Of a stretch of DNA of 64,000 nt, positions 42,757 through 51,473 are shown in pieces. The notes under the pieces were generated by a model. It was not told the DNA's origin. It ran no database searches and worked only from the letters and a program-made list of their open reading frames with translations. Within the stretch, counting starts at the first letter, position 1; the number at the start of each line of letters is the position of its first letter. The position numbers and the translations under genes are program-made. This DNA comes from Pseudomonadota bacterium (GTDB lineage: Bacteria > Desulfobacterota > Desulfobulbia > Desulfobulbales > SURF-16), in contig JAHILF010000005.1 of the NCBI GenBank assembly GCA_018897105.1, forward strand, positions 1 to 64,000. The letters run 5' to 3'.

Positions 42757-45021
42757 ATGCAATTAACGAAAGAACAGGAAGAGGCATCCGGGCGGCTGCT
42801 GACAGGTGATGCGGATAACAGAATCTTCTGGAGCGACAATGGCAAAATAGCAAAATTTATCATGGGACGACTCTCTGCACCCTCAGGGGATGACCCGGAA
42901 ACCATTGCCCGGGCCTTTATTTCTGATAACCGGGAACTCTTCGCCCTGGCAGCGGATGTGCCTGAGCGGCTTGAGGTGTCATCCATTGAACATGACCGAC
43001 AGGGCCATTCACATGTCTGCCTGGCCCAGTTCATCCGGGATGTGCCGGTGCATGAGGGTTCGGTGCAGGTGCATATCAACGGTGACGGCGTGGTGACCGC
43101 TTACAAGGACAACCGGTTGGCTGAGGCGGATGTGGATTTCCAGCCGCGTTTCAGTGAGGTGAATGCCGTGCATGCCGCCATGGCGGATATCGGCGAGGAG
43201 CAGGGTGAGAAGCAGCAGAGCAGGCGCTGTCTCTATCGGCATACCGACAAAAAAGTACATCTGGCCTGGCAGGTGGAAATAGTGGTCCAGCATGAGCATG
43301 GTGCACGCTTTTATTTCATCGATGCCCATGACGGCAGCGTGCTCTACCGCTTTTCCGAAAGCAGGGCCATCATGGCACAGAAGACCTATACGGCAAAAAA
43401 TCAGCAGACTCTGCCCGGTACTCTGGTTGTCCAGGATGAACAGACTTCCACCGATGAGGTGGTGCAGGCTGCCCATAACAATGCCAAAGAGGTCTACAAG
43501 TATTACCAGAAAACCTTCGGCCGCGACAGTTATGACAATCAGGGCTCCCCCCTGGTGTCCACGGTTCATTTCGGTCAGTCCTACAACAACGCCTACTGGA
43601 ACAGCTACCGGAAGCAGATGGTCTACGGCGACGGAGACGGCCGGCAGTGGCTGCCTCTGGCCTATGCCTTGGACATTGTCGGCCATGAATTCACCCATGC
43701 CATCACCTCCTGTACCGCCCGTTTTGTCTATGCCGAACAGTCCGGCGCCCTGGATGAGGCATTTGCCGATTTCTTCGGGGTGATGATAGCGAGCGACGGG
43801 GAGATAGTGGACTGGCAGATGGGGGAGGGAGTCTATACCCCTTACCGCAGCGGCGACGCCCTGCGCGATCTGTCAGATCCTTCCCGCTACGGTCTGCCGG
43901 ACCACATGGACTCTTTCATGCATATCCGGCCCGATGAGCTGCCTGATGGGGAAAAAAATGACCTGGGCTGGGTTCATTATAACTGCGGCATTCCCTGCAA
44001 GGCGGCCTATCTCACCGTGGCCGGGGGCACCCACCACGGCATCACGGTGGAAGGCATAGGCAGGGAAAAGGCGGAGCAGATCTATTTCCTCGGTCTGACC
44101 GAATATATGCGCAGCTCCACCCTGAGCCGCTGGACCTTTGAGCAGGCACGCTTTGCGGCGCTGAATGCTTGCCGCCAGCTGTACGACGACCAGGGCAGGG
44201 AATATGCCGCCCTTAAGAATGCCTGGGCCGCAGTCGGGGTGGGGGAACCGGCAGCCAGGTTCGCCGTGATCGACAAGGAGGTCAGCCCGTCGCTTGCCAT
44301 CCCGGACAATAAGCCCCAGGGAGTCAGCAGCTCCATTCAAATCGAGGAACAGGGGATTCTCAGGGAATTAACCGTGGTTGTCATGATTAACCATTCCTAC
44401 ATAAACGACCTGCGGGTGCGACTGGTGTCCCCCGGCGGCGAGGAGGTTGTGCTGCATGACCGTACCGGTGGGGAGGAGGATGACATCATTGAGGAGTACC
44501 GCATGGACAACACCCCTGATCTGTTGAAGTTTGTCGGCGATATGGTGCAGGGAGAATGGCAATTGATCGTTGCCGATCATGCCCGGCTTGATCAGGGCAC
44601 CCTGGCCAGCTGGGGCTTGACCATGGCCATGGAAAAACTTGAACAGAAAAGCCTGGCCAGGGAGGTTGGACTTGAGCTGCCCATCCCGGACAACAGCCCC
44701 CAGGGGGTTGCCGGCATCATCTCCGTTGAGGAGAGCGGCACCATTCTCCATGCTGATGTGACCGTTGATATCTCCCATACCTGGGTCGGGGATCTGCAGC
44801 TCATTCTCATGGATCCGTCCGGCAGCGAAATGGTGCTGCACGACCGGTCGGGCTCCAGTCGCCATGACATAAAAAAAACCTACAGCACCCGCACTGACGA
44901 CGTGCTGCGTCAGCTGGTCGGTGCTGCGATGCAGGGCGACTGGACCTTAAAGGTGAGTGACCTGGCCGCTCAGGATACCGGCATCCTGCATGGATGGAAA
45001 ATGGAGATCCTGTACAGCTGA
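42757..45021 (+). CDS. M4 (thermolysin-like) metallopeptidase with tandem P domains
   Basis: The 754-residue protein has a propeptide-like part (VHEGSVQVHINGDGVVTAYK), a zinc site VGHEFTHAI (HExxH, about 310) and the third-ligand Glu motif SGALDEAFADFFG. A thermolysin-type helical lobe follows, then two P/Homo-B domains (from about 513 and 639), each opening IPDN.PQGV and containing VVLHDR or MVLHDR. The family is normally secreted, but no signal peptide is seen: the start MQLTKEQEEASGRLL is hydrophilic and AAAGGGGAG precedes it. Export route and activation are therefore unclear. The neighbour is SapC, a family linked with S-layer metalloproteases. Confidence 0.88.
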   Translation: MQLTKEQEEASGRLLTGDADNRIFWSDNGKIAKFIMGRLSAPSGDDPETIARAFISDNRELFALAADVPERLEVSSIEHDRQGHSHVCLAQFIRDVPVHEGSVQVHINGDGVVTAYKDNRLAEADVDFQPRFSEVNAVHAAMADIGEEQGEKQQSRRCLYRHTDKKVHLAWQVEIVVQHEHGARFYFIDAHDGSVLYRFSESRAIMAQKTYTAKNQQTLPGTLVVQDEQTSTDEVVQAAHNNAKEVYKYYQKTFGRDSYDNQGSPLVSTVHFGQSYNNAYWNSYRKQMVYGDGDGRQWLPLAYALDIVGHEFTHAITSCTARFVYAEQSGALDEAFADFFGVMIASDGEIVDWQMGEGVYTPYRSGDALRDLSDPSRYGLPDHMDSFMHIRPDELPDGEKNDLGWVHYNCGIPCKAAYLTVAGGTHHGITVEGIGREKAEQIYFLGLTEYMRSSTLSRWTFEQARFAALNACRQLYDDQGREYAALKNAWAAVGVGEPAARFAVIDKEVSPSLAIPDNKPQGVSSSIQIEEQGILRELTVVVMINHSYINDLRVRLVSPGGEEVVLHDRTGGEEDDIIEEYRMDNTPDLLKFVGDMVQGEWQLIVADHARLDQGTLASWGLTMAMEKLEQKSLAREVGLELPIPDNSPQGVAGIISVEESGTILHADVTVDISHTWVGDLQLILMDPSGSEMVLHDRSGSSRHDIKKTYSTRTDDVLRQLVGAAMQGDWTLKVSDLAAQDTGILHGWKMEILYS

Positions 45022-45066
45022 CGTGAGAAGGGAAAGGCTGCACTTTTTGGCTGGCGGATTTGCCTC

Positions 45067-45795
45067 CTATTTGGGCTGGGCAAAGAATTTATCCAGCATG
45101 CGGGGAAAGTTGGACAGCGAGGTCAGATGGCTGTAAATCCAGGCAAATTCACCTTCTCTAAAAAAATCGAGCACCTTTGCATCTTCGAGGGCGCGCAGTT
45201 TTTCCTCGTTCACCACAAAGATGCCGTTCAGTCTAAATTTCTTGCTGCCGTCCCTGGTGCCGAATTCGGCCTTCATTTCCTGCAGCACGCCGCTATCCGC
45301 CAGACGGGAGATAAAAGAATTGGTATGCTGCATCTGCATATGATAATCCTGGATCAGCTGTACCGCTTTTTCCAACATCGGCGCCGGGGTTCCGTCTTCA
45401 TTGAAGACGGGAGCGCCCTTTTCCGCGTCAATTCCCTTGTATGCTTCATCGATGCAGATGTTCAGCTTGCCCGCCTCATTGGTGGTTGAGGGTACGAACG
45501 GATAACGCCTGATGTAGGCGGGAATGTAATAGCCGTTCCATTTTCCTTCCTTGGAGACAAAGAGGTTCTGGTTATCCTGCAGCCCTAAAATGATGGTGGG
45601 GATGTATGCTCCCTGGCTGTTTTTGATGAAGGCAATGGGGTATTCCTTTGCTGCCTCGATGAATTCCACCCCGGCAATGGGTATGGAATTGGCCGAGGCG
45701 GCAAAGAAAAAATCAGTCACCGGAGCAACTCTGGTTTTTTTGTGTTTCGTGATGTCGAGAACCACGATTTTCTCATAGATGAGCATCTGGGGCAT
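45067..45795 (-). CDS. SapC family protein
   Basis: The 242-residue protein matches SapC: FFFAASANSIPIAGVEFIEA, KEYPIAFIKNSQGAYIPTII, NLFVSKEGKWNGYYIPAYIR, and a C-terminal LNGIFVVNEEKLRALEDAKV. In Caulobacter, SapC is associated with the S-layer protease locus; the molecular role is unknown. AGGAG lies upstream of the ATG. It is convergent with the M4 peptidase gene, 46 bp between stops. An intrinsic terminator separates it from the upstream cytochrome gene. Confidence 0.88.
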   Translation of the reverse strand: MPQMLIYEKIVVLDITKHKKTRVAPVTDFFFAASANSIPIAGVEFIEAAKEYPIAFIKNSQGAYIPTIILGLQDNQNLFVSKEGKWNGYYIPAYIRRYPFVPSTTNEAGKLNICIDEAYKGIDAEKGAPVFNEDGTPAPMLEKAVQLIQDYHMQMQHTNSFISRLADSGVLQEMKAEFGTRDGSKKFRLNGIFVVNEEKLRALEDAKVLDFFREGEFAWIYSHLTSLSNFPRMLDKFFAQPK

Positions 45796-45821
45796 TTTTG
45801 TCTCCTGAAAAAAAATAAAAA

Positions 45822-45853
45822 ACGGCTGTAAAAACGTTCCTTTTTACAGCCGT
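45822..45853 (-). terminator. Intrinsic terminator after the cytochrome c gene
   Basis: On the minus strand a perfect 13-bp stem (ACGGCTGTAAAAA / TTTTTACAGCCGT) is followed by a long T-run (TTTTTTATTTTTTTT). It ends the cytochrome transcript before the sapC start. Confidence 0.88.
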
Positions 45854-45874
45854 GTTCTGTGTGGGTTTTGCCGG

Positions 45875-46189
45875 CTATTTTGCCAGGGATTTGATGTAGA
45901 GCTTAAGCGACTCCATGGCAACGGTATTTTCACTGATGCCTTCACCCTGCAGGGGCCCCTTGATACACTGGTTGATCAGAGCGGCCAGGTCGGATCTGGC
46001 GCCCGCCTTTTCCATTCCCTTGCCGTTTGCATGGCAGGTATTGCAGCTTTTGTCATTTTTGGATGCGCCCAGCCCCGCATTATTAAACAGGGTGTGGCCG
46101 AGCTCCACCGAGGCCTCTTCGGCCTGGACCGGCAGCGCAAAGAGCACGAGAGCACATGCTGCGGCGAGTAGTGTGACGGTTTTTTTCAT
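45875..46189 (-). CDS. Periplasmic monohaem c-type cytochrome
   Basis: The 104-residue preprotein has a signal peptide (MKKTVTLLAAACALVLFALP, cleavage after VQA) and a single haem-binding motif CNTCH. A Met in TVAMESLKLYIKSLAK may be the second axial ligand. It is a small electron carrier of the class I cytochrome c type, in the periplasm. The ATG at 46189 has AAGGAGTCC upstream; the track ORF starts 29 codons too early. It is monocistronic, with its own terminator. Confidence 0.88.
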   Translation of the reverse strand: MKKTVTLLAAACALVLFALPVQAEEASVELGHTLFNNAGLGASKNDKSCNTCHANGKGMEKAGARSDLAALINQCIKGPLQGEGISENTVAMESLKLYIKSLAK

Positions 46190-46540
46190 TTTGGACTCCT
46201 TGTTTGAGTGGTGAAAAGGTGTTTCTCCTGCAAGATGAAAGAGTGGAAACGGGACGGATTTTCGGCGGCCCCGCAATCCAGCCGAGAGAGGCTGCTGCCT
46301 GCATTATTATGTTATAAAAATGAGAAAAGGCAACATCATTTTTTTTTCGGATGGGAATTCAGGGACCTCTCTTTCGGTCTGCGATGAAGACAAATACCAG
46401 TAGGGTCACCCTCTGACTGCCAGCGGAAAGTTTCTGTTAAAAGAAGTTGAAATTAAAAGGAATATTACCTAGAGTGATTTTATTACTGAGCAAATGCATT
46501 TGAATGAATTTCCGTTCACTCATAATAAAAGGATGTCTGC

Positions 46541-48682
46541 GTGGATCAAATTTTGGCAACCGAATCCCTGCTCCCCTGGCTTGAGCCGGAATCCTCCAAG
46601 GTTTACCTGAAGGTTTCTGCGCCGGGTAGGGATTCATCCGTGCCAGCAGTGCCGTTTGCTTTCCCACTTCTTGACGCCTCTTCGCCCCTTGCCCGCCTTG
46701 TTCCCGCCTCTTTCACTGACGGTTCACCACAGACGATCAAGGATGTCTTTCTGCTGGTGCAGAAGGACCAGTATACCTTTTCGGAAACTCAGGTGCCCTT
46801 CAGCAATCGGGATATCGATGCGATGTGGCGGCAAACCGGGGAAGTCGCGGCTGTAGATGATGGAGCCCCCATTGCCACCGGACTGCTTTGCCCGGCTGGC
46901 GGCAGCGCCGGTATGCCCCTGTGGAGGTCACTTTTTTATTGCGTGCTCCGGCAACTTTTTTTTCATCCCCCCTGTCCCCGCTGCGGTAAATTGCTGGAAC
47001 TTTGCGCTGCAGATGAGGTGCTGACTGCTGCCGGCCTGCCGGCCTATTCCTCGAGTCTGCAGCGTTTCCTTTTCTGCCCCGCCTGCCAGGGTGGAGGCGG
47101 GCAGACGGAGTTTTTCGCCTATGCCGCCCCGGATACAGCCGCTCCTTTGGTCAAAAACCGACTCGCCCTGATCGATGAATTTGCCCAACTTGTCGGCAAC
47201 AATAAAGTGGGGACGGATTTTCCCTGCCAAGACTGCCCCCAGAGCGGGGAGTGTTTCGGGCCGGGCAAACAGGCGGCAACAAGGATTATCCCCTTGGCCT
47301 TTTATCCGTTTAGAATGATCGTCACCCCTGCCCGGCAACTCCATGCCGCCGATTTTCTCTCCCTTATTTCCGGGGCGTCAGGGGCGGAACTTGCGGGCCA
47401 GCTTGAGGTAGCGGGTCTGCCGGGCCGGGCTGCCTGTGTCAAGGCCTTGGGCGGCCGGGAAGGGGGCAGGATATCCCTGTTTTTTCAAGACGCACGACGT
47501 TTTCCGGAGGTGCTCTATCTGAAACTGGCCCTGCTGGCACAGATCAGCAGAGCCGCTTTTCCCGCCTTGTCCCATCTGCAGCATGCGGATCTACGGCTTT
47601 CTATCGATCAGTTCTGGGTTGACTTTGCCGACTATGAGGGGCCATTGCCCTATTTCTGGAATTTCCGGGCTATGCCGCTGGCCATCGGTTTGACTCCGCC
47701 ACCTCCGTCCGCTTTCCTGAAGGTCCCGGAAGCCCTTGGCATCCACACCCTTTCCCTGCTGTGGTTCAATGTCCTGGTGGCAAATAGCAGCCAGACACCC
47801 CGGGATATTACGCAATCTCTCGCTGATTTTTATGAAAAGCATCAGGCAGAGGCGGAACCGGATTTTCCCGCCTCTGCCGGTTTTAGCCCCGGCAACATTT
47901 TCTGGCGGCCTGTTGCTCAACAGCTTCCTGCAGAATGGCTTGCCCTCTGGCAGCAGGCTTTGGGGCTGGGCTGGTCTCTGCTGCGCCAGTCGTGCCAGCC
48001 GGCAGCTGATTTTTCGGCAGCAACCTTCACTGCCCAGTTGGCTCGCCTGGCCGAGGAGGTGAAGCAGAGCCTGTTTGCCGTTGAGGCTGTGCCGGTTATG
48101 GCAATGCCTGCGGAAGATAGCGAGGGGGCCATCTGCCGGATCCTGCTCGACATCCGGCAGAAGTGGATGGCGGAGCTGCCAAGCGAACCCGCAGTGCAGG
48201 GAGTTGCCGCAGATGCGGCTGGTCAGGTTGAGGGGCAGGTCGTGGAGCTGCCGGAGGAAGAAGATCTGGAAAAAACAGTAATGATGACTGCGGACCAGCT
48301 TGCGATACTCATGCGGAAAGAAGCCCAGCCTGCCAGTGCCCCGCAGACCCATGTCGTTGATGAGGCACCGCCGACCATCAGCCCTGTGTCACCAGTAGGC
48401 GGGTCCCCAGCAGGCAAGTCCGCGGAGAAAACGGTGCATCCCGTCACGGATGAGCAAGCCGGTCTTGAAAAGACAGTGATCATGAGTGCCGATGCAATTG
48501 CTGCACTGCTTGCCGGCCGCAGCGGTAAAGCCACCCCCCCCGCCCCGGCACCAAGCGAGAAGAAGCCGGCACCGGCGAAACAGCAGTTGCCTGATGCCGC
48601 GGAGGCCGGGCTTTCTGAAACAGTGATGATCAATCCGAAACAACTTGAAGCGCTGAGGAAAATGAAAAAGAATGACAAATAG
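46541..48682 (+). CDS. T6SS-operon protein with Cys clusters and repeated TVMM motifs
   Basis: The 713-residue protein has a GTG start (AAAAGGATG upstream). Cys-rich segments at about 145-230 (CPRCGKLLELC, LFCPACQGG, CQDCPQSGEC) suggest metal binding. The middle is helical. The Pro/Ala-rich tail has three related motifs: LEKTVMMTADQLAILM (about 576), LEKTVIMSADAIAALL (642) and LSETVMINPKQLEALR (690). There is no signal peptide. I know no assigned family. It overlaps the next gene by 11 bp and leads the T6SS operon, so a role in T6SS control or assembly is inferred. The Thr-Val motifs resemble phosphothreonine ligands for FHA domains, which is speculation. Confidence 0.7.
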   Translation: MDQILATESLLPWLEPESSKVYLKVSAPGRDSSVPAVPFAFPLLDASSPLARLVPASFTDGSPQTIKDVFLLVQKDQYTFSETQVPFSNRDIDAMWRQTGEVAAVDDGAPIATGLLCPAGGSAGMPLWRSLFYCVLRQLFFHPPCPRCGKLLELCAADEVLTAAGLPAYSSSLQRFLFCPACQGGGGQTEFFAYAAPDTAAPLVKNRLALIDEFAQLVGNNKVGTDFPCQDCPQSGECFGPGKQAATRIIPLAFYPFRMIVTPARQLHAADFLSLISGASGAELAGQLEVAGLPGRAACVKALGGREGGRISLFFQDARRFPEVLYLKLALLAQISRAAFPALSHLQHADLRLSIDQFWVDFADYEGPLPYFWNFRAMPLAIGLTPPPPSAFLKVPEALGIHTLSLLWFNVLVANSSQTPRDITQSLADFYEKHQAEAEPDFPASAGFSPGNIFWRPVAQQLPAEWLALWQQALGLGWSLLRQSCQPAADFSAATFTAQLARLAEEVKQSLFAVEAVPVMAMPAEDSEGAICRILLDIRQKWMAELPSEPAVQGVAADAAGQVEGQVVELPEEEDLEKTVMMTADQLAILMRKEAQPASAPQTHVVDEAPPTISPVSPVGGSPAGKSAEKTVHPVTDEQAGLEKTVIMSADAIAALLAGRSGKATPPAPAPSEKKPAPAKQQLPDAAEAGLSETVMINPKQLEALRKMKKNDK

Positions 48683-49421
48683 CGCTCAGCTCAAGCAAAT
48701 AACCAAAGAAATCAGGCAGATTTATCAGGCGGACAGGGTCAATGCCGCAGCCCTGGTTGAGGAGCATCTCATTCATGCCTTGGCCGATTACAGCGCTTCA
48801 GAGCGGCTGGCCTTTCTGGAAAGATGCCTCGCCGGTTTCGGCCATATTCCCGCGGTGCCATCACCTCCTCCGGCCTCCCCGGCCGAGGTGAGTTCCGAGG
48901 CATTCAACAAGCTGTTGACAATGCTTCTTGGCAAAGAGATATTGGAGAGAGAGCTGTCAACCGAGGAGATGATCAAACACCTGGCCGCCGCCTTGAATAC
49001 CGTTTTTGATTCGGTCAATAAGCTGATAGGCGGCATCAATGCCACCCTGATGGGCAGCGCCTCGGGCGAGGAAACCATTCGGGTTGTGATCAGTTCCAGT
49101 ATTGATGAAAAGAAAGGGATCGCTTCCCTGGAGAAATATCTTGATCAGATCGGTCAGTTTTTCGCCATAGCCCTGCGGGCATATAAGGAGGCCGCCCAGA
49201 CCAAGATCGGTGAAATTTTAAATGAGCTGGATCCTGTACGTATTGCTGAAGAGAATGAAAACGGTCTGAAATTCGGGCCGTTGCGCAAGGCGCATCAGTT
49301 TGACTGCTACCAGGATAAGTATAAGACCCTGCTGAACTGGCAGCGATCCGGACTGCTCTTGGAAGCGTTTATGAAGGAATTTGAAAAAAATTGCCAAAAG
49401 CTTTATCTGAAGAGGGAGTAA
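48672..49421 (+). CDS. T6SS-associated protein of unknown function
   Basis: The 249-residue protein is cytoplasmic and helical. It has a Pro-rich linker (PAVPSPPPASPAE) after about 58 residues, then LLTMLLGKEILERELSTEEM and a C-terminal domain with ENGLKFGPLRKAHQFDCYQD. The last segment is faintly like the C-terminal region of T6SS FHA-associated proteins (TagH), but there is no FHA domain here. Its stop abuts the tssJ start codon with no gap. Together with the upstream 713-residue protein it is probably a T6SS accessory pair. Confidence 0.6.
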   Translation: MTNSAQLKQITKEIRQIYQADRVNAAALVEEHLIHALADYSASERLAFLERCLAGFGHIPAVPSPPPASPAEVSSEAFNKLLTMLLGKEILERELSTEEMIKHLAAALNTVFDSVNKLIGGINATLMGSASGEETIRVVISSSIDEKKGIASLEKYLDQIGQFFAIALRAYKEAAQTKIGEILNELDPVRIAEENENGLKFGPLRKAHQFDCYQDKYKTLLNWQRSGLLLEAFMKEFEKNCQKLYLKRE

Positions 49422-49976
49422 ATGAAAAATTATTGGAAGCTATCCTGGGGAATTTTGTGTCTTTTTTTTCTTGCATCCTGCGCCAAGGTGCCGCCGCCAC
49501 CCCCGGTACCGCCTGCGCCGCCGCAGTATTCCTACAGCAAGGATGCCGTCAAGATTCAGATCAATTCAGATTCCCAGCTGAATCTCTATCAGTCCAGCCC
49601 CCATACCCTGCTGCTCTGCGTTTACCAGCTCAGCGATCCCAACGCCTTCTACCGGCTGACCGGAGACATCGACGGCATCTACAAGCTGCTCTCCTGTAGC
49701 CAGTTCGACCCCAGCGTCACCCATTCCAAACGCTTCATTGTCCAGCCTGATCAGAAAGTCACCTATACCCTTGATCGGGCTGAGGGCACCAAGTATGTGG
49801 CCATTGGTGCGGGTTACTACAATGTCCGCAAGGAGGATGTCACGCGTCTTTTTGAAATTCCCGTCGTGGAGAAAAAATCGGAAACATCCGATACACTCCG
49901 CGTGCTGGAACCGGATGTCCTTACTGTCGATATTGACTTGGGTCCAACCAAGATCAGCAGTATTACCGGTCAATAA
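49422..49976 (+). CDS. tssJ: T6SS outer-membrane lipoprotein TssJ
   Basis: The 184-residue protein has a lipoprotein signal with lipobox LASC (Cys about residue 20), then a Pro-rich segment and the TssJ beta-sandwich (AVKIQINSDSQLNLYQSSPH, LLLCVYQLSDPNAFYRLTGD, YVAIGAGYYNVRKEDVTRLF). TssJ anchors the TssJLM membrane complex in the outer membrane. The ATG directly follows the upstream stop, with AAGAGGGAG as its ribosome-binding site. About 100 bp separate it from tssK. Confidence 0.92.
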   Translation: MKNYWKLSWGILCLFFLASCAKVPPPPPVPPAPPQYSYSKDAVKIQINSDSQLNLYQSSPHTLLLCVYQLSDPNAFYRLTGDIDGIYKLLSCSQFDPSVTHSKRFIVQPDQKVTYTLDRAEGTKYVAIGAGYYNVRKEDVTRLFEIPVVEKKSETSDTLRVLEPDVLTVDIDLGPTKISSITGQ

Positions 49977-50076
49977 ACAGCCGGCCTGACTGGCGCAAGG
50001 CCTGCCTGCCGGGCCTTGTCGATGTCCAGGCTGAAGCTGCTCCGGGGTTACAATATCCGATACATGGAAGGGGATT

Positions 50077-51471
50077 ATGGTGGATATCAACAGATCGATT
50101 TTTTGGCACCAGGGGCTTTTTCTCCAGCCCCATCATTTTCAGCAGCATGACCTGTATATCCAGGATCTGCACCAGCCGTTCCGGAAATTTCTCAATCCCT
50201 ACTTCTGGGGTGTGGCGGCCATGGAGGCCTCCCGCGGGGCGCTGGACAATTTTTCCTTTGACATCCTGAAAGGGGAGTTTGTCTTTCAGGATGGCACCTA
50301 TGTGGTCTTTCCGGGCAATGCCGTGCTGGCAAAGCGATCTTTCAAAAACGCCTGGGTTGAGGAGGACAAGCCCTTCACCATTTATCTCGGGTTGAAAAAA
50401 TTGGATGAGGCCGGCAGTAATGTGACGGAGCTGGCAAGTCTTGACAAGATCGGCGAGGTATCGACCCGCTATGTGACCCTGGCTGAACCGGAACAGATCA
50501 ATGACCTGTATGAAAACGGCCCGCCCGGCGAGGTGAAAAAACTGCATCTGGTGCTGAAACTTTTCTGGGACAGTGAAAAGGAAATGGTGGGCGATTATCT
50601 GCTTCTCCCCCTGGCCCAGCTGGAAAGGGACGGCGAGGTGATCCGCTTTGTGCCGGGCTTTGCCCCACCTGCGGTCACCCTGCAGAGTTCCGAGGTGCTT
50701 ATCCAGACCGTCAAAAACATCCGGGACCAGATCGGCAGCCGCAGCCGGCAGCTCGATGAGTACAAGGCCCAGCGCGGCATCCATACCAGTGATTTCGGCG
50801 CCCGGGACATGGTCTTCATGCTGGCCCTGCGCAGCCTGAACAGGTATGTGCCGCTGCTGTTTCATCTCACCGAGCCGGCCTTTACCCATCCCTGGCCCGT
50901 CTTCGGACTGCTGCGCCAGCTGATCGGCGAGCTTTCCTCCTTTTCCAGCACCGTGAATGTGCTGGGAGAACTGGACGACGGCCAGGCCCTGCTCGGCGCT
51001 TATAACCATAATGACCTGGGCAAATGCTTCCTGGCCGCCCAGTCCCTGATTTCCCGTCTGCTGGATGAGATCACCGCCGGCCCCGAATACATCATCAGGC
51101 TGGTCTTTGACGGAACCTATTACATCGGTGATCTGCTGCCGGCTCATTTCACCGAAGGCAACCGCTATTACCTGGTGGTGGAGACCGAGGAGGAACCTCA
51201 ACAGGTGCTCGACGCCCTGCAGGGCATCGCCAAACTCGGCTCGCGAGAGTCACTGCCGCTGCTCATTGCCCGGGCGCTGCCCGGCGTTGCTCTGGAACAT
51301 CTTGCCATCCCGCCCCAGGAGTTGCCCCGGCGGGCGCATTGCCTCTATTTCCAGATCAATCATCATGGGGATCAATGGGGCAATGTGGTGAAAGGCAACA
51401 ATTTGGCATTATACTGGGACAATGCGCCGGATGATTTCAAGGCGGAACTGATGGTCGTAGGGAGGTCGTGA
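50077..51471 (+). CDS. tssK: T6SS baseplate protein TssK
   Basis: The 464-residue protein opens with the TssK signature INRSIFWHQGLFLQPHHFQQ and contains YLGLKKLDEAG, VLKLFWDSEKEMVGDYLLLP, VLIQTVKNIRDQIGSRSRQL and a C-terminal YFQINHHGDQWGNV. TssK connects the baseplate to the TssLM membrane complex. GGAAGGGGATT precedes the ATG. Its stop falls just before the tssL start. Confidence 0.96.
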   Translation: MVDINRSIFWHQGLFLQPHHFQQHDLYIQDLHQPFRKFLNPYFWGVAAMEASRGALDNFSFDILKGEFVFQDGTYVVFPGNAVLAKRSFKNAWVEEDKPFTIYLGLKKLDEAGSNVTELASLDKIGEVSTRYVTLAEPEQINDLYENGPPGEVKKLHLVLKLFWDSEKEMVGDYLLLPLAQLERDGEVIRFVPGFAPPAVTLQSSEVLIQTVKNIRDQIGSRSRQLDEYKAQRGIHTSDFGARDMVFMLALRSLNRYVPLLFHLTEPAFTHPWPVFGLLRQLIGELSSFSSTVNVLGELDDGQALLGAYNHNDLGKCFLAAQSLISRLLDEITAGPEYIIRLVFDGTYYIGDLLPAHFTEGNRYYLVVETEEEPQQVLDALQGIAKLGSRESLPLLIARALPGVALEHLAIPPQELPRRAHCLYFQINHHGDQWGNVVKGNNLALYWDNAPDDFKAELMVVGRS

Positions 51472-51473
51472 CA

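Noticed and set aside
49963-51201. 412-residue minus-strand ORF antisense to tssK
   Set aside because: A shadow of the clearly identified tssK. No recognisable motif and no ribosome-binding site of its own.
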